Shown piece by piece: positions 1-6,940 of a stretch of 18,182 nucleotides of DNA. The DNA is taken from NCBI GenBank assembly GCA_047971485.1, contig JBKDZR010000035.1, forward strand, positions 1 to 18,182. The letters are read 5' to 3'. The notes beneath the pieces were generated by a model. It was not told the origin of the DNA and did not search any database. It saw nothing but the letters and a program-made list of their open reading frames with translations. Position 1 is the stretch's first letter; each line of letters opens with the position of its first letter. The DNA comes from JBKDZR01 sp047971485 (GTDB taxonomy: Bacteria; Pseudomonadota; Alphaproteobacteria; Rhodobacterales; Rhodobacteraceae). A program made the translations under genes and the position numbers.

Positions 1-150
1 TGCCATCAGCTGGCGCACCTCATCATTGGTCACATCATCGGTGGTCGCCCAAAACGGGAACATATTCCGTTCCGAAATCTGGTCATACATGGTCTTGAGC
101 GCTGTTTCCCTGTTGGTCGGCGCGCTGTGGGTCGTCGTTGTCTCCGACAT
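1..150 (-). CDS. Gentisate 1,2-dioxygenase-like cupin protein, N-terminal 50 codons only (runs off left edge)
   Basis: Only the first 50 codons are present, starting at the ATG read from 150 to 148. A good Shine-Dalgarno (GTGAGGA) lies about six bases upstream, so the start is firm. The translated segment has a short polar lead and then a helix-like stretch containing ALKTMYDQIS and NMFPFWATTDD. This resembles the N-terminus of the gentisate/salicylate 1,2-dioxygenase cupin family, which begins with an 'LY..(x)..PLW' segment before its two beta-barrels. No metal-binding histidines are visible because the cupin domains lie outside the window. If correct, it is a cytoplasmic Fe(II) ring-cleavage enzyme acting on gentisate or a related hydroxy-aromatic acid. 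The GMC dehydrogenase upstream on the same strand and the aromatic monooxygenase further right fit such a role. Assignment rests on N-terminal resemblance only. Confidence 0.55.
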   Translation of the reverse strand, partial: MSETTTTHSAPTNRETALKTMYDQISERNMFPFWATTDDVTNDEVRQLMA

Positions 151-182
151 GAGATCCTCACTTCTTTCGCGATTCCCTGATC

Positions 183-210
183 AGCCTAGCACAAAACAAA
201 ACCAAAACAA
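183..210 (-). promoter_or_regulatory. Candidate promoter of the dioxygenase-like gene
   Basis: Read on the minus strand, a TTGTTT -35 (210-205) is followed by a 16-base spacer and TAGGCT (188-183), preceded by TGTGC as a possible extended -10. It sits 33 bases before the start codon at 150. The -35 lies inside the palindrome at 199-221. The match is moderate. Confidence 0.3.
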
Positions 211-221
211 GTTTTTGGTTT
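199..221. promoter_or_regulatory. AT-rich perfect inverted repeat in the dioxygenase promoter (candidate operator)
   Basis: Perfect 9-base arms AAACCAAAA (199-207) and TTTTGGTTT (213-221) are separated by five bases. The repeat overlaps the proposed -35 of the minus-strand dioxygenase-like gene, the expected place for a repressor site. It carries the AACCA...TGGTT half-sites also seen at 343-364 and, in part, at 2074-2102. The surrounding DNA (about 190-310) is far more AT-rich than the genes, so some symmetry could arise by base composition. Confidence 0.4.
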
Positions 222-342
222 ATATTTTTGGTCACATAGCGGATCTGAACAGAACACCCCAGATTCTTGGCCGGAATATTTCTATCTTATTGATTATATT
301 TTATATTTACACACAAGATCGCGGAGGCGCTGGCAGATTAAA

Positions 343-364
343 AACCATTATTACATTAATGGTT
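343..364 (-). terminator. AT-rich hairpin at the end of the GMC gene: weak terminator or operator
   Basis: Perfect arms AACCATTA (343-350) and TAATGGTT (357-364) are separated by six bases, the outer base overlapping the GMC stop codon (366-364). On the minus strand the second arm runs directly into a T run (GGTTTTTAATC), which fits a weak intrinsic terminator for the GMC gene. It also has the same ACCATT/AATGGT half-site as the repeat in the GMC promoter, so a regulatory-site reading is equally open. Confidence 0.45.
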
Positions 365-2004
365 CAATCACCCACATTACCCCCGGGTTCCGACAAAACC
401 GTCTTGCCAGCAATCAGGTCCGCCGCCCGTTCGGCGATCATCAGCACAGCGGCATTGATGTTGCCGTTGGGCAGGTCCGGCATCACCGAGGCGTCCACAA
501 CCCGCAGACCGTCGACCCCCTTGACCCGCAGATCCGGGGTAACCACGCTGTCCGGATTGTCCGCCCCACCCATCCGGCAGGTCCCGGCCGGATGATGCAC
601 CGTGATCGCGGTCTGGCGGATATAGGCGTCGATTTCCTCCGGGGTCTGGCAGACGGGGCCAGGGGCGATCTCGGCCTTCACATAGGGCGCCATTTCGGGG
701 GCAGCCGCCACGTCCCGCGCAGTGGAAAAGGCCTCTCGCAGGACCTGCCAGTCATGATCGTTGGACAGGAAATTCTGACGGATCGCCGGGGCTGCTGCAG
801 GATCGGCCGATCGCAGCGACACCCGCCCCCGCGCCTGGGGCCGGGTCAGCACCAGGCGCGTGGCAAACCCGTCCGGGAAGGGCTGTTTGAACGGTTTCAT
901 ATAGGGCCAGGCCGCCAGCGGTGCAGCGGTGAACAGGATCTGGATATCCGGCACATCCGTGGCCAGCGAACTGCGCAGAAAGGCCGTGATTCCCCCCGGC
1001 ACATCACCGGAAAATCCATTTCCGCCCAAATACGTTTTCACCAGATCCGGCACGATCCGATCATAGCGCATCATTGCATGAAACGGCCCCGGCGCGCTGC
1101 GGTGATACATGACGATGATCGAGACATGATCCTGCAAATTCTGCCCGACCCCGGGCAGGGGTACCTCAGTCCGGATGCCGTGTTCCGCCAGGTGCGCTGG
1201 ATCTCCGACCCCGGAAATCATCAGCAACTGCGGTGTGTTAATCACGCCAGCGGCAAGGATGATCTCCTTCGTGGCGCGCGCATCCACCGTCACACCGCCC
1301 CGACGATAGCGCACTTCTGTGGCCCGGCCCTGTTCGATCCCGATCCGCTGGGCCAGGGCACCGGTGACCACCGTCAGGTTGCTGCGCTTGCGGGCCGGGC
1401 GCAGATAGGCATTGGCCGCGCTGGCCCGCCGCCCTTTGCGGATCGACATCTGCAAACGGGCAAATCCCTCCTGTTCTGCGCCGTTGTAATCCTCGGTCCA
1501 GCCATGGCCCAGCCCCCGTGCGGCCGCCGCGAAGGCATCGACCAGCCCGTCGCGATAGGAACAGAACTGGGTACCGACCGGCCCGTCCCCGCCCCGTTGA
1601 TCATCGGCCCCACCGATCCAGCTTTCCTGGCGCTTGAAATAGGGCAGCACGGCATCGGGGCCCCAATCGGCCATGCCCGGTTCCGCCGCCCATCGGGCAT
1701 AATCGCCCCGGTTTCCCCGGACATAAGCCATGGCATTGGTCGAGGAACTGCCGCCGATCACCCGACCGCGCGCGCATTCCACAGCACGTCCATCCACCGC
1801 ATCCTCGGGTTCGCAGAAATAGCCCCAATCGTGGCGACGTTCCTTGAAGATCATGCCCCAGCCCAGGGGGATATGGATCAGCGGATCGCGGTCCCAGCCT
1901 CCCGCCTCAAGCAACAGAACCGTTGTCTTACCATCGGCTGTCAAACGGTTCGCCAGAACGCATCCCGCCGATCCGGCCCCGACGATCACATAGTCGTATT
2001 CCAA
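364..2004 (-). CDS. GMC-family FAD-dependent alcohol/choline dehydrogenase-like oxidoreductase
   Basis: A 546-residue flavoprotein oxidising an alcohol to an aldehyde or ketone with FAD; the substrate cannot be read from sequence. The N-terminus has the Rossmann motif GAGSAG (residues 9-14), followed by the GMC signature with GGSSSTNAM and RGNRGDYARWA. The second GMC signature is around GVINTPQLLMISGVG. Near the C-terminus are HHPAGTCRMGG (catalytic His about residue 471) and NGNINAA (partner Asn about 515), the His/Asn pair typical of choline dehydrogenase/oxidase relatives. Length matches BetA-type enzymes (about 550). I chose a TTG start at 2004 because GGGGTGGGGA sits just upstream and the flavin fold begins at residue 3; a longer TTG start at 2067 adds 21 residues but would lie at the promoter. 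It is divergent from the FCD regulator and upstream of the dioxygenase-like gene on the same strand, suggesting a shared catabolic role (inference). Confidence 0.9.
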   Translation of the reverse strand: MEYDYVIVGAGSAGCVLANRLTADGKTTVLLLEAGGWDRDPLIHIPLGWGMIFKERRHDWGYFCEPEDAVDGRAVECARGRVIGGSSSTNAMAYVRGNRGDYARWAAEPGMADWGPDAVLPYFKRQESWIGGADDQRGGDGPVGTQFCSYRDGLVDAFAAAARGLGHGWTEDYNGAEQEGFARLQMSIRKGRRASAANAYLRPARKRSNLTVVTGALAQRIGIEQGRATEVRYRRGGVTVDARATKEIILAAGVINTPQLLMISGVGDPAHLAEHGIRTEVPLPGVGQNLQDHVSIIVMYHRSAPGPFHAMMRYDRIVPDLVKTYLGGNGFSGDVPGGITAFLRSSLATDVPDIQILFTAAPLAAWPYMKPFKQPFPDGFATRLVLTRPQARGRVSLRSADPAAAPAIRQNFLSNDHDWQVLREAFSTARDVAAAPEMAPYVKAEIAPGPVCQTPEEIDAYIRQTAITVHHPAGTCRMGGADNPDSVVTPDLRVKGVDGLRVVDASVMPDLPNGNINAAVLMIAERAADLIAGKTVLSEPGGNVGD

Positions 2005-2068
2005 GAAATCCCCACCCCTGATAGCTTGATCCGGCAGGACCTGCACGCGGCGCAGATACCGCCTCAAA

Positions 2069-2098
2069 AATGAACCATTGAAAGATCATTTATGTCAA
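2069..2098 (-). promoter_or_regulatory. Candidate promoter of the GMC gene
   Basis: On the minus strand a consensus TTGACA -35 (2098-2093) is followed, after 18 bases, by TTCATT (2074-2069) as a weak -10 (17 bases gives GTTCAT). The -35 lies partly in the right arm of the inverted repeat 2074-2102 and the -10 abuts its left arm, so a protein bound there would block RNA polymerase. Confidence 0.4.
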
Positions 2099-2102
2099 TG
2101 GT
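2074..2102. promoter_or_regulatory. Inverted repeat between GMC gene and GntR-type regulator (candidate operator)
   Basis: Perfect 8-base arms ACCATTGA (2074-2081) and TCAATGGT (2095-2102) are separated by 13 bases in the divergent intergenic region. The site spans the proposed GMC promoter and lies just upstream of a possible regulator promoter (TTGATT at 2104-2109). Its position makes the neighbouring FCD regulator the natural candidate binder (inference). The ACCATT half-site recurs at 343-364. Confidence 0.5.
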
Positions 2103-2209
2103 CTTGATTTGGCTGGGGCTGGTTGCTAGCGTGATTGTCAGGATGATTGCGGAAAATTTACACTCTTTGTAAAGGAAGAGGCTGCACAATCAGGTCGAAG
2201 GATATCATC

Positions 2210-2905
2210 TTGACGCAAGATCCAGCCAGCCCGAACAAAAGGGACGCGGCGGTCCTGTCCCCCGAAGCATTACGCAAGGCGCTGGTCGAACTCGGTGGGC
2301 CTGATCAGGATCTGCCCTCGGAACGCCAGCTTGTCAGTCAGTTGAATATCCCCCGGTCACGCCTGCGCCGGGTGCTGGCCGATCTGCGTGCCCAGGGGGA
2401 ATTGCCGCCCGCACAGGTGGGCCGCAAATCGGTGCGCCGGGACACGCGCGGCATCGACGATTTCGTCAGCGTGGCCAATCCCGGTGATGTCATCGAACTG
2501 CGCCTGATGCTGGAACCGCAATTCGCCCGGCTGGCGGCCATTCGCGCCTCGACCATTGATATCCGCCGCATCCAGCGGGTTGCCACCGGGCGCAAGGGCG
2601 ATGACTATGGCACGGCAGATCTGGCCTTTCACCGCGAACTGGCCCGGGCCTCACGCAATCCCCTTGCCCAGGAAATCTATGATCTTTTGCGCCGGGTTGG
2701 CACGGACAGCCGCGTGCGCCTGGCCCGAAAGGCCCCACCCTGCGTCAAGCGGCGGGCCGCGCGCGATGCCGAACATCAGGCCATCGCCCAAGCGGTCGCC
2801 GAACGCGATCCGGACCGCGCCGAAGCCCTAATGCAGGCCCATCTGGTCAATGTTCGCAAACTGATCGAAGAACGAATGCAGAGCTTCGCCTCAATCGCGC
2901 CCTGA
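2210..2905 (+). CDS. GntR-family transcriptional regulator with C-terminal FCD ligand-binding domain
   Basis: A 231-residue regulator. Residues about 18-80 form a winged helix-turn-helix with the GntR hallmark LPSERQLVSQL followed by the recognition-helix region IPRSRLRRVLADL. Residues about 90-225 form an all-helical FCD domain; DLAFHRELARASRN (137-150), EHQAIAQAV (188-196) and the AHL triad near 210-212 supply the His/Asp residues that usually bind a metal and an organic-acid ligand. The TTG start at 2210 is preferred because GAAGGAT lies seven bases upstream; an upstream TTG at 2147 would add 21 unconserved residues. It is divergent from the GMC gene and ends only four bases before the stop of the convergent MFS gene. 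FCD regulators commonly repress adjacent catabolic genes until a carboxylate inducer binds, so control of the GMC/dioxygenase genes is likely but inferred. Confidence 0.88.
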   Translation: MTQDPASPNKRDAAVLSPEALRKALVELGGPDQDLPSERQLVSQLNIPRSRLRRVLADLRAQGELPPAQVGRKSVRRDTRGIDDFVSVANPGDVIELRLMLEPQFARLAAIRASTIDIRRIQRVATGRKGDDYGTADLAFHRELARASRNPLAQEIYDLLRRVGTDSRVRLARKAPPCVKRRAARDAEHQAIAQAVAERDPDRAEALMQAHLVNVRKLIEERMQSFASIAP

Positions 2906-2909
2906 AGGA

Positions 2910-4079
2910 TCACGACAGACCGTTGTCCCGATGCAAAGGCAGAGGCTTGCGGTCAAGCACCGGGGCCAGAACGGCAACCAGAACCGCAGCCCCACCCAGC
3001 AGGCACAGGGCAACCCGCAGGCTGCTCAGATCGGAAATCAGCCCGATCAGAGGCGGCCCCAGCAGCATCGCCCCATAGCCCAGGGTCGCCACCGAGGCGA
3101 TGCCCTGCCCCGGCGGGATGTCTGGATCGGCCGCCGCCCGACTGAAGGCCAGCGGGAACAGCCCGGCATAGCCCATGCCCATCGCGACGAACCCCGCCAG
3201 CGCGGCAGGCAGGCTGACAGGTCCGACAACCAGCCCCACTCCGATCAAGGCCATCAGCCCACTGGCCCGGGTCACCCGGGCCGGACCAAACCGCATGACC
3301 AGCCGGTCCACACACAGCCGCGTCGCCACCATGGTCACGGAATACACGGCAAAGCCCAGGGTCGCGCGGGCCTCGCTGGTGCCGACCACCTCGTGCAGGA
3401 AAACCGCGCTCCAATCGGTCATCGCCCCCTCGCCCAGCCCCGCAGACAGGGCGATCAGGCCAACCAGGACCAGCGCCCCGCGCGGCAAGGCGAAGATCGG
3501 CCCGCGCCGAGCCGAGCGCCGTGTCCGCGACACCCATGGAATCCATAGAAACGGGGCAAGCAGTGCCGCCGCCCCGACGGCAACCAGCGCGAAATGCAGC
3601 GCGACCGGGACCCCCATGCTGGTCGCGACGAAACCCGTGGCCGCACCAGCCCCGGCCCCCAGGCTCCACATCGCGTGGAAGGACGACATGACAGGCCGGC
3701 CCATGTGCCGCTCAACCTCGGTGGCCCAGCTGTTCATCGTCACATCCATGGACCCGTGCCCCATGCCAAACAGGCACAGCCCCCCGGCCAGAACGACAAC
3801 ATTTGGCGCGATCCCAACCAGGATCAGCGCGCACAGATAGGCCCCCGCAAACCAGCGAGTCACCCGGATGGCCCCCAGCCCATCGGCAAGCCGCCCGGCC
3901 AGCGCAAAAGAGGCCAGCGCCCCCACCCCCATCGCCAGCAGCAACAGGCCCAGATCCAGATCGCTCAGGCCATGGCGGACAACCACAGCCGGCACCCGCG
4001 CCGCCCAGGCACCCAGCAAGACACCGTTCAGCGCGAACGCCGCCGCAACAGCCCGCCAGGGGGTGCGCAGGACCGGCAC
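2910..4079 (-). CDS. Major facilitator superfamily transporter (YbjJ/sugar-MFS-like)
   Basis: A 389-residue inner-membrane protein with about 12 hydrophobic segments in two halves. The first begins at VAAAFALNGVLLGAWAARVP, and the loop between TM2 and TM3 carries GRLADGLGAIRVTRW, the MFS motif A. A second six-helix half starts near residue 200 (ALVLVGLIALSAGLGEGAM) after a basic linker (RTRRSARRG). The pattern, including GEGAMTDWSAVFL in TM7, is that of the YbjJ/fucose-permease-like MFS branch; the substrate is not predictable. Start is GTG at 4079 with only a weak ribosome-binding site. It faces the FCD regulator tail to tail with a four-base gap and is divergent from the XRE regulator at 4385, so either could control it. 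Confidence 0.88.
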   Translation of the reverse strand: MPVLRTPWRAVAAAFALNGVLLGAWAARVPAVVVRHGLSDLDLGLLLLAMGVGALASFALAGRLADGLGAIRVTRWFAGAYLCALILVGIAPNVVVLAGGLCLFGMGHGSMDVTMNSWATEVERHMGRPVMSSFHAMWSLGAGAGAATGFVATSMGVPVALHFALVAVGAAALLAPFLWIPWVSRTRRSARRGPIFALPRGALVLVGLIALSAGLGEGAMTDWSAVFLHEVVGTSEARATLGFAVYSVTMVATRLCVDRLVMRFGPARVTRASGLMALIGVGLVVGPVSLPAALAGFVAMGMGYAGLFPLAFSRAAADPDIPPGQGIASVATLGYGAMLLGPPLIGLISDLSSLRVALCLLGGAAVLVAVLAPVLDRKPLPLHRDNGLS

Positions 4080-4384
4080 TAGACCAGCTGCCGGCGAACC
4101 GGTCCTGTGGCAGGCGGCCTGTTGCCAGGACGAGGGGGTGGGCGGATCATCTCGGGTCCCTGTTGTGCGGCTGGAACCGTGATGGGGCAGGCGCAGGCAA
4201 CTGACAAGCCATAAGCCGGCCGGATCCCCCGGACCGCCCCGCCCGAAGGCGTGGGCAAATACACCCGGTTTGTGGCCAAGCCGCCACTATGTATCTCTTC
4301 CAAACGAATTTTGTGGAACCAAACCAGCTATAATGATTGTGTTATGCTGGTTTTGTCTCACGTTCACTACTGTATTTCGGCATC
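4080..4384. other. Intergenic region between divergent MFS and XRE-regulator genes
   Basis: A 305-base stretch with no convincing gene. The left part (4080-4260) is GC-rich and featureless. The right part becomes AT-rich and holds a TATAAT box at 4329-4334 (plus strand), a TTCCA...TGGAA dyad at 4298-4318, and the longer inverted repeat at 4321-4353 described separately. Confidence 0.6.
4321..4353 (+). promoter_or_regulatory. Inverted repeat flanking the -10 box of the XRE regulator gene (candidate autoregulatory operator)
   Basis: Perfect 8-base arms AAACCAGC (4321-4328) and GCTGGTTT (4346-4353) bracket a 17-base core beginning with a consensus TATAAT (4329-4334). The start codon is 32 bases beyond the right arm. 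No good -35 is seen at the right distance (GAATTT at 4306-4311). Placement around the -10 fits repression by the XRE protein encoded just downstream, a common arrangement (inference). Confidence 0.5.
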
Positions 4385-5182
4385 ATGAAGAAATTAACGA
4401 TTGCCCGCATTTTCCGTGACCGCCTTGCCAGCCTCGTTGATGACGATCGCGGCAGCAAGGCCCGTTTTCTTGATGAGATCGGTCTGGACCGGTCCGCGCT
4501 TTCACAGTTTCTCAACCCCGACAACACACGTCTGCCCCGGGCCGAAACCCTGCACCGGATTGCCCACCACAAAGGTGTGTCCATCGACTGGCTGTTGGGT
4601 CTGGAGAACGCGCCAGGTGGCCGCCAACTGATCACGCCCCACGGGATCGAGGATGGCATGCCCCTGGTGAACGAGGCCTGGTACACTGGCCCCCCGGGAT
4701 CAAAGCTGCGTTATGTACCCACTGCCCTGCCCGCGTTTCTGACCGGCACCCTTGCCCCCGATCTGCGGCGCGCAGGGGCCGGTGAACGGCTGTTGGAACG
4801 GCAGGATCTGGACGATCTCGATGTCGAGATTGCGATGCCGATCCAGTCAGTTCAGGCGCTGGCTGACGGCACCTGGATCTGGGCAGGCATTGATCCCCAG
4901 GAACGTTTGCGGGCCCTTCAGGTCATGGCCGGACTGGCCGATCGGCACTACCCGGCATTACGGCTGTATCTTTTTGATGCAGCGCACACCTTCGCCCCGG
5001 CCTTCAGCGTCTATGGCCGGGATCGGGTGGTCTTTTACCTAGGGGAAAGCGACCTCGTTTTTACCGGCCCCGAGGACGTGCGCAGCTTTACCCGCCTGTT
5101 CGATCAGCTGATCCGCAAAGCCACCGTAACGCCCGATCACATCCACACCACGCTGATGGCCATGGCCGACACGGTGACCTGA
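4385..5182 (+). CDS. XRE-type helix-turn-helix regulator with an uncharacterised C-terminal domain
   Basis: A 265-residue protein. Residues about 5-75 are a phage-repressor-like helix-turn-helix: SKARFLDEIGLDRSALSQFL (24-43) forms helices 2 and 3, and LPRAETLHRIAHHKGVSIDWLLG (50-72) is the typical distal part of the XRE fold. Residues about 80-265 do not match a domain I can name; they contain a mixed alpha/beta segment and a late stretch with VVFYLGESDLVFTGPEDVRSF that looks like a sensory or effector domain. Start ATG 4385 is chosen because the HTH begins there; an in-frame TTG at 4337 would lie in the inverted repeat. No recognisable peptidase Ser/Lys pair is seen, so a LexA/CI cleavage mechanism is not supported. 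Targets may include itself and the divergent MFS gene. Confidence 0.75.
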   Translation: MKKLTIARIFRDRLASLVDDDRGSKARFLDEIGLDRSALSQFLNPDNTRLPRAETLHRIAHHKGVSIDWLLGLENAPGGRQLITPHGIEDGMPLVNEAWYTGPPGSKLRYVPTALPAFLTGTLAPDLRRAGAGERLLERQDLDDLDVEIAMPIQSVQALADGTWIWAGIDPQERLRALQVMAGLADRHYPALRLYLFDAAHTFAPAFSVYGRDRVVFYLGESDLVFTGPEDVRSFTRLFDQLIRKATVTPDHIHTTLMAMADTVT

Positions 5183-5231
5183 GCGGCACAGCCCTGTCGC
5201 CAAGGGGGCGAAACTCTGCCATACTGATCCC

Positions 5232-5366
5232 GGGCAATCGCCGCGCGCATTGGGAGGGCAGCGTGCAGGACATCGGGACATCTTTCACACCGGGGGGCGG
5301 GATCGCATGGACCCGTTCTGTGCCATGACAGGGCCCGACACACGCCCCTTGGCCTCTTCCCCTTGC
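5232..5366 (+). ncRNA. ssrS: Candidate 6S-like structured RNA upstream of 5-formyl-THF cyclo-ligase
   Basis: The 184 bases between the XRE gene and the cyclo-ligase start fold into a long nested hairpin. Pairings I can see are GGGA 5252-5255 with TCCC 5358-5361, GCGTG 5261-5265 with CACGC 5341-5345, TCGGG 5273-5277 with CCCGA 5334-5338, and CATGG 5306-5310 with CCATG 5323-5327, separated by asymmetric internal loops. A possible -10 (CATACT, 5220-5225) lies about seven bases before 5232. One long rod with a large internal bubble, directly upstream of the ygfA-type gene, is the layout of 6S RNA (ssrS-ygfA in Escherichia coli). I have not matched the primary-sequence consensus, and ends are approximate. 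It could instead be a structured leader of the cyclo-ligase mRNA. Confidence 0.45.
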
Positions 5367-5996
5367 ATGACCACCGCAGAAACACACGTCGATCCCGTTC
5401 AGGCCCAGGATGTCGCCCGCTGGCGCCGCGCCGAACGGCAACGGCTGCAAGCGGCCCGGCGCGGGCTGAGCGTTGCAGACCAGTCAGCGGTCGCCACAGC
5501 CCTGTCACAGGCGCTGCGGGATCTGTTGGACGCCCGTTTTGCCGGGGGTGCAGGGCTGGTCTTTTCCGGTTACTGGCCCATCAAGGGCGAGCCGGACCTG
5601 CGCCCGCTGATGACCGCGCTTGATGCCCATGGGGTCACCGTAGTGCTGCCGGTTGTCGAAACCCGCGCCGCGCCGCTGGTCTTTCGCCGCTGGACCCCAA
5701 ACACGCGCATGGTCCGGGGCGACTGGAACATTCCGGTCCCCCCGCCCGAAGCCCGGGGGCCGAACCCCGATATCGCCCTGGCCCCCCTGGTCGGCTGGGA
5801 TCCGGCCGGGTATCGGCTGGGCTATGGCGGCGGGTATTTCGACCGGACACTGGCCGCCCTGACCCCGCGGCCCTTCACGATCGGCACCGGTTTCCAGGCC
5901 GCTCGGCTGGCCACGATCTTTCCACAGCCCCACGATATCCGTCTTGATGCAATCCTGACCGAGGCCGGCCCCCAGGTTCTGCCCGAGACCCAATGA
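5367..5996 (+). CDS. ygfA: 5-formyltetrahydrofolate cyclo-ligase
   Basis: A 209-residue cytoplasmic enzyme that converts 5-formyl-THF plus ATP to 5,10-methenyl-THF, recycling an inhibitory folate. The N-terminal helix carries basic residues (WRRAERQRLQAARRGLS). The middle has FSGYWPIKGEPDLRPL (66-81), the conserved substrate region. The C-terminal half holds LAPLVGWDPAGYRLGYGGGYFDR (about 138-160), the family nucleotide-binding signature, and near the end LDAILTEAG. Length is typical (180-210). ATG 5367 is chosen because it leaves a normal family N-terminus; an in-frame extension to 5250 would run through the structured RNA candidate. No strong ribosome-binding site is visible. The gene stands alone between the candidate 6S RNA and the secreted protein gene. 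Confidence 0.92.
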   Translation: MTTAETHVDPVQAQDVARWRRAERQRLQAARRGLSVADQSAVATALSQALRDLLDARFAGGAGLVFSGYWPIKGEPDLRPLMTALDAHGVTVVLPVVETRAAPLVFRRWTPNTRMVRGDWNIPVPPPEARGPNPDIALAPLVGWDPAGYRLGYGGGYFDRTLAALTPRPFTIGTGFQAARLATIFPQPHDIRLDAILTEAGPQVLPETQ

Positions 5997-6270
5997 TCCA
6001 TCCCGAAGACAACACAATCCCAGGTTGTGACGCAACGTCGATTCCCAAAGTCGAGGGCCAAAAGCCGAAAAATTGAGCGGCGCTTTCGACGTAACAATCT
6101 GACAAGCAAGACAATTTTTCAAAAACCACTGCGCTACCCCATATTTTTCCTTGAAATTCAGTACTTTCAGGCGACCTAAGGTCACCTCTTCCCCTTTGCG
6201 TCCACATGCCTACATGCCGTTCACAAGCGCAGATTTCACGCGCCTCCTCTTGGGAATGAAAGGCACTTCC

Positions 6271-6792
6271 ATGAAACCCGTCATCGCGTCACTCCTTGCC
6301 GTGGCCGTGCTGGCAGCATCTCCGGCCGTTGCGACGACATACAACTTTCTGGCCACCAGCAATCAAAAGGGCATCGACAGCTTTTCGCTGACCTTCAACG
6401 ATGCCAATGACGATGGCATCATGACGATCGACGAAGTAACGCTGAACAACGCCTTCAGCGTTCCGGGCCGCCAATTGACCGATGTCATCGCCATCCCCGG
6501 CTCGATCAATACCAACGATCTTGCCCTGCTTGGCCGGACCAGAGGCCCCGACAACAGCAAGCTGGGCAACTGGATTTTCAAGACCGATTCAAAGAAGGAA
6601 AACGAACGCTCGATCTGGGCCGGCTTCTGGAATTACAGCCTTCTGCCCTTGGGCCCAACACCCCCGCTGCCACCGGAGCAGAGCAACACCCCCGCTGTGC
6701 CAGCCCCTGCCAGTCTGGCCTTGGGGTTGACCGGGCTGACCGTCCTTGGCGGGTTGGCCTACCGTCAGCGGCGCAACAAGACCGCCGCCTGA
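6271..6792 (+). CDS. Small secreted protein with EF-hand-like loop and VPLPA/PEP-CTERM-type sorting tail
   Basis: A 173-residue protein of unknown function. Residues 1-21 are a signal peptide (basic start, hydrophobic core, ASPAVA before the likely cut). Residues 44-55, DANDDGIMTIDE, match the 12-residue EF-hand calcium loop at positions 1, 3, 5, 6 and 12. A proline-rich linker (about 129-146) leads to the C-terminal VPAPAS, a hydrophobic helix and RQRR (143-168), the tripartite VPLPA-CTERM signal common in Rhodobacterales, which directs processing at the membrane and export to the surface or matrix (family knowledge). ATG 6271 is preferred over 6256 because AAAGG lies eight bases upstream. 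No exosortase is nearby, as is usual for dispersed substrates. The only partial likeness in the mature part is to calcium-binding exported proteins; no enzyme motif is seen. Confidence 0.75.
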   Translation: MKPVIASLLAVAVLAASPAVATTYNFLATSNQKGIDSFSLTFNDANDDGIMTIDEVTLNNAFSVPGRQLTDVIAIPGSINTNDLALLGRTRGPDNSKLGNWIFKTDSKKENERSIWAGFWNYSLLPLGPTPPLPPEQSNTPAVPAPASLALGLTGLTVLGGLAYRQRRNKTAA

Positions 6793-6805
6793 TCCCACTT
6801 GATGC

Positions 6806-6838
6806 ATGTGCGGAAAACGGACAAACGTTTCCGCACAT
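6806..6838 (+). terminator. Hairpin downstream of the secreted-protein gene
   Basis: Perfect 11-base arms ATGTGCGGAAA (6806-6816) and TTTCCGCACAT (6828-6838) with an 11-base loop, beginning 14 bases after the stop codon. No T run follows, so termination may be weak or the hairpin may protect the 3' end. Confidence 0.5.
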
Positions 6839-6909
6839 TACACTATAAAGCAATACCTTATGCTGCGTTCTTTGCGTGATTCCCTCACGACATGCAACAG
6901 GATGTGGCG

Positions 6910-6935
6910 GAAAGACCGGCTTCGGCCGGTCTTTC
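6910..6935 (-). terminator. Strong UUCG-tetraloop hairpin between converging genes (likely bidirectional terminator)
   Basis: Eleven base pairs, GAAAGACCGGC (6910-6920) with GCCGGTCTTTC (6925-6935), close a TTCG tetraloop. It begins five bases after the mobA stop (minus strand) and also lies downstream of the secreted-protein gene (plus). The T-rich end of the stem (TCTTTC) appears on both strands, fitting a bidirectional intrinsic terminator. Confidence 0.75.
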
Positions 6936-6940
6936 TGTGT

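Noticed and set aside
592..2073. Long plus-strand open frame (493 codons) opposite the GMC gene
   Set aside because: It is antisense to a clear GMC oxidoreductase, has His/Arg/Gly/Pro-rich composition typical of a shadow frame in GC-rich DNA, and has no domain.
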